A stretch of 64,000 nt of DNA from Arcobacter suis CECT 7833 (GCF_003544815.1 NZ_CP032100.1:310001-374000); one strand, 5' to 3'. Positions 29,539-39,429 are shown, numbered from the stretch's first letter. Translations and numbers: made by a program. Notes: a model not told the origin generated them from the sequence alone.

Positions 29539-29620
29539 ATAAAACCTTTGTATAAATATAGTTTATTTTTGGTGATTTTACCATCTTATTTGTGAAATAA
29601 TTGTTGTAAAGAAAAGTTAC

Positions 29621-29648
29621 TTGATTTGTAATAATTGTATGTTATAAT
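29621..29648 (+). promoter_or_regulatory. Sigma-70-like promoter of pyk
   Basis: TTGATT (29621-29626) and a consensus TATAAT (29643-29648) are separated by 16 bases. The ribosome-binding site AAAAGGAG (29661-29668) then precedes the ATG at 29674. Confidence 0.65.
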
Positions 29649-29673
29649 TAATATAACTCAAAAAGGAGAAACT

Positions 29674-31137
29674 ATGGAAAAAAGAACAAAAATATTAGCA
29701 ACTTTAGGCCCAGCAAGCCATAGCGTGGAGATGATTGAAGGACTTATAAAAGCCGGTGCAAATATGTTTAGATTAAACTTTTCACACGGAAGTCATGAGT
29801 ATCATTTAGAGACATTAAATAATATTAGAACAGCCATGAAAAACTTAAATAAAACGGTTGGAATTTTACAAGATATTTCAGGACCAAAAGTAAGAATTGG
29901 TGATTTAAAAGAACCTTTTGAACTATATAGAGAAGATGTAATTACATTTTTAAAAGATGATATGGTTGGATATAAAAAAGCAGATAAAGAGTATGTTGTA
30001 TCAATTAATTATCCAGATATTTTAGACAAAGTTAAAATTGATGAATATATATATTTATATGATGGAACTATTAGAGCAAAAGTTATTGCAATTGGAAAAG
30101 AAGTAAAAGCAAAAATCGAAAATCATGGAATCTTATCTTCAAGAAAAGGTGTAAATTTCCCAAATACTGTAATTGATATTGATGTAATTACAAAAAAAGA
30201 TGAAATAGATATTGCTTGGGGAGTTGAAAACGAGGTTGATTATTTTGCTATTTCATTTGTACAAAATGCAAAAGATATGAGAAAAGCTAGAAATCTTTTA
30301 AATGGCTACAAAGGTAAATTAATAGCAAAAATTGAAAAATTTGATGCTGTTGCAAATATTGATGAAATTATAGAAGCTAGTGATGGAATTATGGTTGCTA
30401 GGGGAGATTTAGGAATTGAAGTTCCTTATTATGATGTTCCTACAATTCAAAAAATGCTAATTAAAAAAGCAAATTTAAAAGGTATTCCAGTAATTACAGC
30501 AACTCAAATGCTTTTATCAATGACTCAAAATGAAAGAGCTACTCGTGCTGAAATTTCAGACGTTGCAAATGCAGTTTTAGATGGAACTGATGTTGTAATG
30601 CTTTCTGAAGAGAGTGCTGTTGGAGAAGACCCAATAAATGTAGTTGATACAATGCACAATATTATTGCAAAAACAGAAGATATTTATAACTTTGATAAAC
30701 AATACAAATTTCCTTATTTAGATGAGTTTGATGTTATTCAAGCAACGGTTACAAAACTTGCTGATGATTTAAAAGCAAATGGAATTTTAGCAATCACAAG
30801 TTCAGGGAAATCAGCTTTAAAAATGTCAAGATATAGACCAAGAACTCCAATTTTTACATTTACACATAAGAAAAAAGTATTAAATTCTTTAACAGCTATT
30901 TGGGGAGTTGAGCCAATAGGAACAATTAAAGAAGCACAAGCATCTAAAATGTTCCAAAAAATGCTTAAATCTTTAGATGAAATCGGTAAATTGAAAAAAG
31001 ATGGACTTTATGTAGCAACAGTTGGTTATCCAGTTGGAATGCCAGGAAGTACAAATACTATTAAAATTTTAACTCCATCTGAAATTGAGTATTACTTAAA
31101 TTTCAAAGATAAAGAGAAAGAAAAAAAATCTAAATAA
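29674..31137 (+). CDS. pyk: Pyruvate kinase
   Basis: Converts PEP and ADP to pyruvate and ATP. The chosen start gives 487 residues (MEKRTKILATLGPASHS) with AAAAGGAG upstream. An upstream in-frame ATG at 29635 overlaps the -10 box and cannot lie in the main transcript. Signatures are MFRLNFSHGSHEYH (about 31-44), LIAKIEKFDAV with the active-site lysine and metal-binding glutamate, and VITATQMLLSM. The C-terminal domain contains AITSSGKSALKMSRYRP. It ends in a hairpin shared with the convergent kinase gene. Confidence 0.97.
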   Translation: MEKRTKILATLGPASHSVEMIEGLIKAGANMFRLNFSHGSHEYHLETLNNIRTAMKNLNKTVGILQDISGPKVRIGDLKEPFELYREDVITFLKDDMVGYKKADKEYVVSINYPDILDKVKIDEYIYLYDGTIRAKVIAIGKEVKAKIENHGILSSRKGVNFPNTVIDIDVITKKDEIDIAWGVENEVDYFAISFVQNAKDMRKARNLLNGYKGKLIAKIEKFDAVANIDEIIEASDGIMVARGDLGIEVPYYDVPTIQKMLIKKANLKGIPVITATQMLLSMTQNERATRAEISDVANAVLDGTDVVMLSEESAVGEDPINVVDTMHNIIAKTEDIYNFDKQYKFPYLDEFDVIQATVTKLADDLKANGILAITSSGKSALKMSRYRPRTPIFTFTHKKKVLNSLTAIWGVEPIGTIKEAQASKMFQKMLKSLDEIGKLKKDGLYVATVGYPVGMPGSTNTIKILTPSEIEYYLNFKDKEKEKKSK

Positions 31138-31143
31138 AAGATA

Positions 31144-31174
31144 AAGAGAAATAAATGAAAAATTTATTTCTCTT
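31144..31174. terminator. Bidirectional terminator between pyk and the sensor kinase gene
   Basis: A perfect 13-base-pair stem (31144-31156 with 31162-31174, loop GAAAA). The minus-strand reading has a T-rich follow-on. Confidence 0.75.
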
Positions 31175-31189
31175 CAATAAAATATCTTA

Positions 31190-33727
31190 TTACAAATTAA
31201 ATAAAACATCATGGTTTAGAGGTTTTTGATAAATTTTTAAAGCTTTATTTTCTAAGCTTTCACTAATGTGATTTTCATAAAAAAGAATTAGATTAGTTGT
31301 TGATAATTTTTCAATATCTTGTTTATCTTCATTTCTTAACTTCGATATATCAATAATAATTTTTGGATTTTTATCTTCTGTTTCAATTAAAAATAGTTGT
31401 TCAACTTTTGAAAGTTGTTTTACATGATATTTTTTATTTAATTCTATTATTAGGTTAAAAAAAGATATAGGGTCATTATTTAAAACATAAATAGACTCTT
31501 TTTCTATACTTTTAGTAGGTGAAATAAAGTTTGTATTTTCATCTAATACAATATTTTTATTATTATTTTCTTCAAATTCATCTTGAAAATTTTCTAGATT
31601 TTGGCTTGTAGCTAAGTTCATATTTTTTGGAATTATTACTTCAAAAGTTGAACCTTTATTTTGTTCACTTGTTACTTTTATTTCTCCATTTAAAAGAGTG
31701 ATTATTTCTTTACAAATAGAAAGACCTAAACCTGTTCCACCATATTTTCTTGTAGTACTTCCATCTAATTGTTTGAATCTATCAAAAATATATTCTATTT
31801 TATCTTGTGGAATTCCTATTCCTTCATCTTGAATTATGATTTTTATATTGTTTTTATCATCTTTTACTATAAAATAAATTTTGCCTTTTTCTGTGAATTT
31901 AAGGGCATTACTTAGAAGATTTCTTATTATTTGTTTTATTTTATTTTGGTCATTATATATATAATCTAAATTATCATCTATTTTGAAAATTAATTCAATA
32001 TTTTTTGCTTTTATTTGAGCTAAAAACATTTCATAAATTGAAGTCATAAAGTTCTTTAGATTAATTTTCGTATTATGTATATGATTTTGTTTGGCATCAA
32101 GTTTTGATAAATCAAGTACATCATTTATCAAATATAATAAATCTTTTCCACATTTATGAACTATTTCTAAATTTTTTATTTGTTTTTCATCAAGATTTCC
32201 CGATTTATTTTTTATCATTACATCACTAATTATATTGATTGAATTTAATGGAGTTTTGAGTTCATGGCTCATATTTGCTAAAAAATCATCTTTTGATTTA
32301 TTGGCTTCTTCTGCAAAAATTTTAGCATCATAAAGTTTTTTTGTTCTTTCATTTAGTTCATTTATCATTGAAACAAAATTTACATTTAATTGGTATATTT
32401 CTGAAATATTGCTTTCTAAAAGAGTAACTTTTTTATTATCTTGAGAAATTTGTGAAGTTTGATTTGATAAATCAATTATAGGTTTAGTAATTGAATCTGA
32501 AAAAATAGTTATTCTTTTTAATAAAAGATAAAAGAAAATAACATAAAAAAATAGTAAAAAAATAATAGCAGCATAACCGATTTTATTTGATAAATTTTTT
32601 AGATGTTCAATGGATGCAAAAATATTTTCTTTGTCAATCAAAATCATTAATTTCCAATGGGTTTCATCAATATTTTGTTGTAAAGTCAAATACTCTTTAT
32701 CTGCTATTTTTAATGTTGCATAAGGTGTTTTATTTTCAATCAAATCTTTAAAATGAGATGCAAATGGACTTTTATTTGTAAGAATATTAAACTCTTCTGG
32801 TTTGGAAATAGTTTTTAAAATAGAGTCCGTATAAAGATGCTCTTTTAACTCTTTTAATTCAAGTAAAGTTTCAATTTTTTCAGGCATGGCAATAATCATA
32901 CCTTCTTTATCTACCATAAATAAATTTGCATTATAAGGTAATTTTCTATTTAAAATATTTTTTACTAAATTATTGATTGTAATATCAAGTCCAGTAACTC
33001 CTTCTAAAAAGTCTTTATTATAAATAGGAACAACACAAGATAACATCCAACCATTTCCCGCAGGATCTAAATAAGCACTTGTCCAAACAGGTTTTTTTTC
33101 TGGATTATGTTTTAAATCTGCTAAATAATAGAAATTATAATCTTCCATTTGTATGTGAGTTCCATATTGTTCATAAACCTTATCAATAAAAGGATAAAGT
33201 CTATTCATATTATCCCAAGTATTAAAATATGCTGCGATTATATTTGGATTTATATCAACAATACTTTTTAGGGACATATCCATAGCTTCTGTAAAAATAG
33301 CTTTATTTTTTTCTGTTTCAGTAATTTGTGTTTTTGCAGAATAATAAAGACTAGAACCAATTTTATTTGTTTTATAAAATACTCCATTTTGTGCAACATC
33401 AAATTGTGGTTTACCATTTGGTAATCCAAATTGTTTAGGATTTGCCATAATATTTTGATGGGTATATTGTAAAATTGATGCCATTCTTGAAACTTCAGCT
33501 AATTTATCACTTATAATAGTTGCTTCATTTTCAAGTATAGCTTGTGAGTGTGACTGTGCTTCTTGTAATAAAAGAGTAATATTTTTTGATGAAATATACG
33601 AGTTTATAGAAAAATATAAAATAATAAGAGCCACTTCAACTACAAGTATTGGAATAAGGGAAAATTTTACAAAATGTGTAGAGAGTATTTTCCCTAATTG
33701 TTTATTTTTTTTTAGAGTTTTTTCCAT
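31190..33727 (-). CDS. Membrane sensor histidine kinase with Cache domain and degenerate receiver-like tail
   Basis: 845 residues. A membrane helix (about 21-44) is followed by a large periplasmic double-Cache-like domain (about 50-375; AAYFNTWDNMNRLYPF, GVTGLDITINNLV). A second membrane helix (about 388-408) and a HAMP-like segment come next. The phosphoacceptor domain has His488 in NMSHELKTPLNSI. The ATPase boxes are NLLSNALKFTEKG, DEGIGIPQDKIEYIFDRF and GGTGLGLSIC. The last 100 residues look like a receiver that has lost most acidic-pocket residues but keeps Asp793 and Lys835-Pro836. No response regulator is adjacent, so the partner and ligand are unknown. Confidence 0.85.
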   Translation of the reverse strand: MEKTLKKNKQLGKILSTHFVKFSLIPILVVEVALIILYFSINSYISSKNITLLLQEAQSHSQAILENEATIISDKLAEVSRMASILQYTHQNIMANPKQFGLPNGKPQFDVAQNGVFYKTNKIGSSLYYSAKTQITETEKNKAIFTEAMDMSLKSIVDINPNIIAAYFNTWDNMNRLYPFIDKVYEQYGTHIQMEDYNFYYLADLKHNPEKKPVWTSAYLDPAGNGWMLSCVVPIYNKDFLEGVTGLDITINNLVKNILNRKLPYNANLFMVDKEGMIIAMPEKIETLLELKELKEHLYTDSILKTISKPEEFNILTNKSPFASHFKDLIENKTPYATLKIADKEYLTLQQNIDETHWKLMILIDKENIFASIEHLKNLSNKIGYAAIIFLLFFYVIFFYLLLKRITIFSDSITKPIIDLSNQTSQISQDNKKVTLLESNISEIYQLNVNFVSMINELNERTKKLYDAKIFAEEANKSKDDFLANMSHELKTPLNSINIISDVMIKNKSGNLDEKQIKNLEIVHKCGKDLLYLINDVLDLSKLDAKQNHIHNTKINLKNFMTSIYEMFLAQIKAKNIELIFKIDDNLDYIYNDQNKIKQIIRNLLSNALKFTEKGKIYFIVKDDKNNIKIIIQDEGIGIPQDKIEYIFDRFKQLDGSTTRKYGGTGLGLSICKEIITLLNGEIKVTSEQNKGSTFEVIIPKNMNLATSQNLENFQDEFEENNNKNIVLDENTNFISPTKSIEKESIYVLNNDPISFFNLIIELNKKYHVKQLSKVEQLFLIETEDKNPKIIIDISKLRNEDKQDIEKLSTTNLILFYENHISESLENKALKIYQKPLNHDVLFNL

Positions 33728-33837
33728 ATTTTCCTATAAATAATAATATTTTTTTTATTATATAGTATTTTGTATAGATTGAATATGGAAATCAGTTTTT
33801 TATGAAAGCTTTTGTTTATGTATTTGAATTTGGAAAA

Positions 33838-33863
33838 GTTAAACTACAAAATTGTAGTTTAAC
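33838..33863 (-). terminator. Terminator overlapping the argD stop codon
   Basis: A near-perfect palindrome of 10-12 base pairs (33838-33863) includes the argD stop codon at 33859-33861 and is followed by TTTT on the minus strand. Confidence 0.75.
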
Positions 33864-35058
33864 CTTGTTTGATTTTATCAAGGGCTTTTTCTAATCTTTT
33901 AAATCCTTCATTCATCTCTTCTTTTGAAATAGTAAGAGCAGGAAGAAGTCTTAGGGTATTTTTACCAGCTTTTAAAACTAAAACACCTTCTTCAAAAGCA
34001 GTTTTAATCACAAGAGCTAATGTATCAGCATCTTTTACTCTTAATCCTCTCATGAGTCCCAGACCCACATTGTCTGTGAAAATTTCTCTATTTTTTTCAT
34101 AAACATCATTTAATTTTTTATTAAAATAAATAATAGTTTCATCTAATGCTCCACTATCTTTTATCTCTTCTAAAATATCTAAAACTTCTAAAGCAGCAGT
34201 TGTTACAAGGTAGTTTCCACCAAAAGTAGAACCATGATCACCAGGGCTAAAAATGTCTTTTAGTTTAGTCATGATTGCTCCAATAGGAACTCCACCACCT
34301 AAACCTTTTGCAAGAGTTACAATATCTGGTTCGATTTCATAAAGATTTGCAGCTAAAAATTCACCAGTTCTAAATACACCTGTTTGAACTTCATCAACAA
34401 TTAATAAAATATCTTTTTCTTTTAAAAATTTTGCTAAATCTTGAATCTCTTTTTTATCAAAAGGTTGAACTCCACCTTCCCCTTGAACAAGTTCAATCAT
34501 AACTGCAACTGTTTGTTCATCAATAGAATCATAAACATCAGCAACTGAACTTTTATATGAGAAACCATCAGGATATGGAGCAAAATTTGGTGTATGCATT
34601 GATTCTTGACCAGTTGCTTTTACTGTTGTTATTGTTCTTCCATGAAAAGAGTGTTCAAGTGTGATTACTTTATATTTTTTATTTTCAAACTTTGTTTCAC
34701 CATATTTTCTAGCTATTTTAATAGCTCCTTCATTTGCTTCTGCTCCACTATTTGAAAAAAATGTTCTAATATCATAACCACTTAATTCTTTTAATCTTTT
34801 TGCTAATTTTGCTTGTGGTTCAATCCCGTATAAATTTGAAATATGAGTTATATTTAAAACTTGTTCATAGATTTTATCAGCAACTCTTTTATTTCCATGA
34901 CCCACGCTACAAACAGCAATTCCAGATGTAAAATCTATATAATCTTTATTTTTATCATCAAAAAGCGTAGCATTTATACCTTTTGTGAAATTTACATAAT
35001 TTCTAGCATATGTATGAAGTACATACTCTTTATCTAATTGTTCTAATTGTTCATTCAT
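33859..35058 (-). CDS. argD: Acetylornithine aminotransferase
   Basis: PLP-dependent subgroup III aminotransferase of arginine synthesis; some members also act on succinyl-diaminopimelate in lysine synthesis. The 399 residues include FFSNSGAEANEGAIKIAR, HSFHGRTITT, LLIVDEVQTGVFRTG, and the PLP lysine in VTLAKGLGGGVPIGA. GDHGSTFGGNYL follows the lysine. The start is ATG. Its promoter may lie inside the cti terminator hairpin upstream, which contains TATAAT on the minus strand. Confidence 0.93.
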   Translation of the reverse strand: MNEQLEQLDKEYVLHTYARNYVNFTKGINATLFDDKNKDYIDFTSGIAVCSVGHGNKRVADKIYEQVLNITHISNLYGIEPQAKLAKRLKELSGYDIRTFFSNSGAEANEGAIKIARKYGETKFENKKYKVITLEHSFHGRTITTVKATGQESMHTPNFAPYPDGFSYKSSVADVYDSIDEQTVAVMIELVQGEGGVQPFDKKEIQDLAKFLKEKDILLIVDEVQTGVFRTGEFLAANLYEIEPDIVTLAKGLGGGVPIGAIMTKLKDIFSPGDHGSTFGGNYLVTTAALEVLDILEEIKDSGALDETIIYFNKKLNDVYEKNREIFTDNVGLGLMRGLRVKDADTLALVIKTAFEEGVLVLKAGKNTLRLLPALTISKEEMNEGFKRLEKALDKIKQG

Positions 35059-35072
35059 TTATTTATTTTCCT

Positions 35073-35114
35073 AAAAAAATTTAGATGTAATTTTAAGAGA
35101 AAATTATATCTAAA
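35073..35114 (-). terminator. Terminator of cti, with an embedded TATAAT ahead of argD
   Basis: A 15-base-pair stem (35080-35094 with 35100-35114, one G-U pair) is followed on the minus strand by seven T residues. The upstream arm also reads TATAAT at 35108-35103, a possible -10 box for argD. Confidence 0.75.
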
Positions 35115-35130
35115 ATATTTAAGCCATATA

Positions 35131-37464
35131 TTAATTCTGATTTATGGCTTGACTTATATATTTATTTAAATCAAACAATCCATATTCTAAAGAATCTTGT
35201 TTTTTAAATTCTGTATCAAACCAATCAAAAATTTCCCAGAAGTTTGGGTTTGCACGATTTATTACATATTCAAGTAATTTTTTATTATTGATTTCATTGT
35301 CTTCATAATTTTGAAGAAGATTAAAAAAGTCATCCAATTTATCTTGTTTTATTATTATAAAAGCATTTGGATATGAGCCAATTAAACCTTTTACAATATT
35401 TATTCTATCTTTTTTTGAATCTAATCTTGAATCTTCATCAAAAAGTAGGGCAACATTTTTGTGCCATCTATTTATGACTAAAGTATAAACAAGATTTTCT
35501 CCTGAATTTAATTCAATTTTTATGAAAGCAAGATTTGATTCTTTATTATTAAAACTTTTTATAAACTCTGAGCTATTAGGTAAAGTAAAAGATTTAAAAC
35601 TTTCTTCTATTTCTTGTTTTGTTTGATAAACTTTTTTTATTGAAGTTTTTTTGTAACCATCTTCTATAAAATTTATTGGATCTTTTTTTGTATTTGTATG
35701 CACAAAAAGTTTTTCAACAAACTCTTTTTTATAGTCATTTGTTTTATATTGAATATCTACATTATTATTAGAAGGAATATAAACACTTAAATATTGTGCT
35801 AACCAACCTTCATACCATGAGTTAAAATAATCTACCCTAGATTTTTTTGGTAAGAACTCCAAAAAGTTACTTTCCCCTTCAATTCTTAATCTATCCATAT
35901 GAGTTCGAACTAATAGTTGATGTGCTGTATTCCCAAATATATCAAATCCCGCAACTAAAGAGTAATAAACTCGCTCAAGTAAAGGAAAATCGATAACCCA
36001 TAAATTTTTAGGAATATCTCCTAATGCTCCTTTATGAACTGATGCTGAATCAAAATGTCTATATATGGTTAATATTGAATCATTTTCTAGGTTTTTATTA
36101 CCTTTCCAAATAGCATCTAATTTTAATCCATTTGGATAATATTGATTATAAATTAAAGCTTTATTTGTGTGATATTTTTTAGATAATTCATAATCATCTA
36201 AAGCTTGAAAAGTTTTATATAAACTTGGGTCTTCTCCATATTCATTTGGAATTGAAAGATTAGGAATATTATCATGTAAAAAATATTTATCTTGGATTGA
36301 TAAATCATATTTTGGATCTAAAAAAGTTACCCAGAAATGATCTTGAATTACATTTAAAGCAATTTGTCCTTTGCAAACTGGTCCTCTAATAAAAGTTGTA
36401 ATTATATAACTAACATCGTCAAGTAAAAATTGGTATCTACTTGATGCTGGAATTTGTTCAAATGTTTTTAGAGCATTTGCTGATATTCTTGTATCATAAG
36501 GAGGTAAAAAAGGTTTCTGTTCCCAGCTTGGGTCAATAAATAATTCTTTATATCTTTTAAGTTTTTCATCATTTAATTTATAAAGCATATGAGTTTTGTG
36601 AACAATTGTAGATTCTATTTTTTGAAATCTATAATAAAACGGTTTTTTTATTTCATCATAGGGAAATCTTGTAGCAATAATTTGTGGTTTTATACCTGTT
36701 GGAGTGCTTGACCGAATTAATTCATAAAAATCCCCACTTTTTTCATCAAATGAAATATGAGCTAAAAAAAGATGTTCATAAATATATCTAGCTGTTACTT
36801 GATGTTTTATATCTTCATTATTAAAAAAGTTTTCAAATTTTTTAATTTGTTCCTTTTCAAAATTCGTACCAATAATATTTTTTGTATCATTTATAGCACC
36901 TTGTTTAAGCCAAGTCATTAAAAGATTATATTCTTCTTTTTTTAAAGCTGGAAAACCATAAGGCATTCCTTTATGTGGATTTTCATCAAAATAGTCTGTT
37001 AATTCTTCTTTATTTTCCACACAAGATAATTCATCATTTTCAGGAGAATATGTTCCTATACTCAAAGGATTCTGCTGTTTTTGGAAAAGATACTGCATCA
37101 TTATAGATTCATTTGATTCTTCCATTGAATCAAGAACTGAAGTAAAACCTTTTTTTCTCCATTGTTTTTCATTTGTTGCATCAATAAAAAGTCTAGTTGG
37201 ATTTGCAGCAGTAATTCTATTTTCATAAATGCTTTTTTTAGTTGAACCTCTTTGAATTCCTTCAAAAGATGATAGTTTTAGTTGGCAAGGTGAATTATAA
37301 CAAGAGTGACAAGATACACATCTTTTATCTAAAATAGGTTTTATTTCATTTATAAAAGATATATTTTTATTTAGTTCTTCAAATTTTACAGGTTCAAGAG
37401 GTTTTGTAGAACAAGCGGTAAAAAGTGTAATAAATAGTATAAGTAAAAAAAATTGAAATTTCAT
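35131..37464 (-). CDS. cti: Fatty acid cis/trans isomerase, c-type cytochrome lipoprotein
   Basis: Converts cis-unsaturated membrane phospholipid acyl chains to trans, a rapid envelope response to solvents and heat. The 777 residues begin with a lipoprotein signal (FITLFTAC, Cys18). A c-type heme motif CVSCH (49-53) follows, then a cysteine-rich CYNSPC. The remainder matches the Cti family by blocks such as NPHKGMPYGFPALK, RGPVCKGQIALNVI and DHFWVTFLDP. Known Cti enzymes are periplasmic cytochromes; membrane tethering here is inferred from the lipobox. It is monocistronic, with its own terminator. Confidence 0.9.
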   Translation of the reverse strand: MKFQFFLLILFITLFTACSTKPLEPVKFEELNKNISFINEIKPILDKRCVSCHSCYNSPCQLKLSSFEGIQRGSTKKSIYENRITAANPTRLFIDATNEKQWRKKGFTSVLDSMEESNESIMMQYLFQKQQNPLSIGTYSPENDELSCVENKEELTDYFDENPHKGMPYGFPALKKEEYNLLMTWLKQGAINDTKNIIGTNFEKEQIKKFENFFNNEDIKHQVTARYIYEHLFLAHISFDEKSGDFYELIRSSTPTGIKPQIIATRFPYDEIKKPFYYRFQKIESTIVHKTHMLYKLNDEKLKRYKELFIDPSWEQKPFLPPYDTRISANALKTFEQIPASSRYQFLLDDVSYIITTFIRGPVCKGQIALNVIQDHFWVTFLDPKYDLSIQDKYFLHDNIPNLSIPNEYGEDPSLYKTFQALDDYELSKKYHTNKALIYNQYYPNGLKLDAIWKGNKNLENDSILTIYRHFDSASVHKGALGDIPKNLWVIDFPLLERVYYSLVAGFDIFGNTAHQLLVRTHMDRLRIEGESNFLEFLPKKSRVDYFNSWYEGWLAQYLSVYIPSNNNVDIQYKTNDYKKEFVEKLFVHTNTKKDPINFIEDGYKKTSIKKVYQTKQEIEESFKSFTLPNSSEFIKSFNNKESNLAFIKIELNSGENLVYTLVINRWHKNVALLFDEDSRLDSKKDRINIVKGLIGSYPNAFIIIKQDKLDDFFNLLQNYEDNEINNKKLLEYVINRANPNFWEIFDWFDTEFKKQDSLEYGLFDLNKYISQAINQN

Positions 37465-37533
37465 ATGTATATTAAATCCCTAAAAATAAAGTTTGTCATT
37501 ATACAAAAAGTTTTATTTTTTAAACAGCTTTTT

Positions 37534-37541
37534 GCTAGAAT
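37534..37541 (+). promoter_or_regulatory. Probable -10 region GCTAGAAT upstream of pyrB
   Basis: TAGAAT at 37536-37541 lies 24 bases before the pyrB ATG, with AAAGGAAG as the ribosome-binding site in between. It is identical to the octamer ahead of DAHP synthase. Confidence 0.5.
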
Positions 37542-37565
37542 CCAAATTAAAATTAAAGGAAGAAA

Positions 37566-38444
37566 ATGCAGCACTTGATTAGAACTTCTGATTTTTCAAA
37601 AGAAGAAATATTAGCCATTTTTGATGATGCTAGAGAGTTTTTAAAATTTAAACCAAATGAAATTTTAAAAGGCAAAATCATTGTTACTTTGTTTTTTGAG
37701 AATTCTACAAGAACTAGAAGTTCATTTGAAATTGCAGCTAAAAGATTGGGTGCAGAAGTTGTATCTTTAGATGTTGGAACATCTTCAGCTTCAAAAGGTG
37801 AAACAATATACGATACTGTTGCAAATATAAATGCAATGAACCCTGATGCTATTGTTGTTAGACATTCTGAGTGTGGTTTACCTGAAAGTTTAAAAGGTTT
37901 TGTAAATTGTCCAATTATAAATGCTGGTGATGGAAGACATTCTCATCCAACTCAAGCTTTTCTTGATTTATTTACAATTTATGAACATTTTAATGGTCAA
38001 ACTGAAGGAAAAAGAATAGCAATTGTTGGAGATGTGAGAAATTCTAGAGTTGCTGGATCAAATAGAAGATTGCTTCCAAGATTTGGAATAGAAGTAAATT
38101 TAGTTGCACCTGATTGTTTTAAATATGAAAGTGATGATTTTAAACAATATAATAATATTAGAGAAATAATTGACGAACTAGATATTATTATGAGTTTAAG
38201 AAGTCAGCTTGAAAGACATAATTTAACTTATTTTGAATCTTTAAATGAATACGCTAAAGATTATTGTATTACAAATGAATTAGTGGGAAATAGAGATATT
38301 ATACTTTTACATCCAGGTCCAGTTAATAGAAATATTGATATTAGTGATGAAATGTTAAAAGACCCAAGAACAAAAGTATTAACTCAAGTTACAAATGGTG
38401 TTGCAATAAGAGCAGCAATTTTGAAAAAATTAATTCTAAAATAA
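37566..38444 (+). CDS. pyrB: Aspartate carbamoyltransferase catalytic subunit
   Basis: Carbamoyl phosphate plus aspartate gives carbamoyl-aspartate, the committed step of pyrimidine synthesis. The 292 residues contain FFENSTRTRSSFEIAAKRLG (carbamoyl-phosphate site), GDGRHSHPTQAFLDLFTI and ILLHPGPVNRNIDI. No pyrI regulatory subunit follows, so this is likely an unregulated trimer or a complex with a dihydroorotase-like protein elsewhere. It is followed 3 bases later by pabB. Confidence 0.96.
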   Translation: MQHLIRTSDFSKEEILAIFDDAREFLKFKPNEILKGKIIVTLFFENSTRTRSSFEIAAKRLGAEVVSLDVGTSSASKGETIYDTVANINAMNPDAIVVRHSECGLPESLKGFVNCPIINAGDGRHSHPTQAFLDLFTIYEHFNGQTEGKRIAIVGDVRNSRVAGSNRRLLPRFGIEVNLVAPDCFKYESDDFKQYNNIREIIDELDIIMSLRSQLERHNLTYFESLNEYAKDYCITNELVGNRDIILLHPGPVNRNIDISDEMLKDPRTKVLTQVTNGVAIRAAILKKLILK

Positions 38445-38447
38445 AAT

Positions 38448-39419
38448 TTGAGTAAAGAGTTAATAAAAGAAAGACTAAATAAACTTGGTTCTTCAAAAGA
38501 GCCATTTTTATTTGTTTTATCTTATGATTTAGATAAATTTTATATTGAAAAAATTTCAGAAATTTCTTCAACAATCAAATTTGAATTAAACTTCAAAGAA
38601 CATCAAAAAATAAAAACAACTCAAAACAGCAAATTAGAAAAGTTTCCTCTTTCTTTTGAAAATTATAAAAGAAAATTTGATATTTTACAAAATGAGATAA
38701 AAGAAGGAAACTCTTATCTTTTAAATTTAACTGCAAAAACAAATATAAAAACTACTTTTTCATTAGATGAAATTTATGAAAATACTAATGCAAAATTTAA
38801 ATTAAGATTTCAAAATCAAGATGAAAATTTTGTTTGTTTTTCTCCTGAAAGATTTATAGAAATAAAAAAGAATAAAATCTTTACTTATCCCATGAAAGGA
38901 ACTATTGATGCTTCTTTTGTGAATGCTGAAGCTAGAATTTTAGGTGATATAAAAGAGATGGCTGAACATACAATGGTAGTTGATTTGTTAAGAAATGATT
39001 TGGGAATAGTTGGTTCAAAAGTTAGAGTTGATAAATTTAGGTATGTTGAAAAAATAAATGCAGGAAATAAAAAACTTTTCCAAGTGAGTTCAAAAATATC
39101 TGCAACTTTGCAAAATAATTGGCATGAAAGAATAGGAGATATTATCACTTCAATTCTACCAGCTGGATCAATTACTGGAACACCAAAAAAGAAAACAGTT
39201 GAGATTTTAAATAAAGTTGAAGATTATGATAGAGGATTTTACACGGGAATTTTTGGAGTTTTTGATGGAGAAAATCTAGATTCTTCTGTAATGATTAGAT
39301 TTATAGAAGTTGATAAAAATGGCGAATTATTTTATAAAAGTGGTGGAGGAATTACTAGTGATTCCAATGTAAATTTAGAGTATCAAGAATTACTTGATAA
39401 AATATATTTACCTTTTTAA
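38448..39419 (+). CDS. pabB: Aminodeoxychorismate synthase component I
   Basis: Aminates chorismate to 4-amino-4-deoxychorismate for folate synthesis. The 323 residues have the chorismate-binding domain: KEGNSYLLNLTAKTNI, CFSPERFIEI, FTYPMKGTIDAS, EHTMVVDLLRNDLGIVG, and ITGTPKKKTVEI, which is the PIKGT-type and catalytic region. The N-terminal domain is reduced, hence the short length compared with anthranilate synthase. The start is TTG, right after pyrB. It is followed by the lyase PabC, which supports the folate assignment over anthranilate synthesis. Confidence 0.88.
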   Translation: MSKELIKERLNKLGSSKEPFLFVLSYDLDKFYIEKISEISSTIKFELNFKEHQKIKTTQNSKLEKFPLSFENYKRKFDILQNEIKEGNSYLLNLTAKTNIKTTFSLDEIYENTNAKFKLRFQNQDENFVCFSPERFIEIKKNKIFTYPMKGTIDASFVNAEARILGDIKEMAEHTMVVDLLRNDLGIVGSKVRVDKFRYVEKINAGNKKLFQVSSKISATLQNNWHERIGDIITSILPAGSITGTPKKKTVEILNKVEDYDRGFYTGIFGVFDGENLDSSVMIRFIEVDKNGELFYKSGGGITSDSNVNLEYQELLDKIYLPF

Positions 39420-39429
39420 AGGACAAAAA

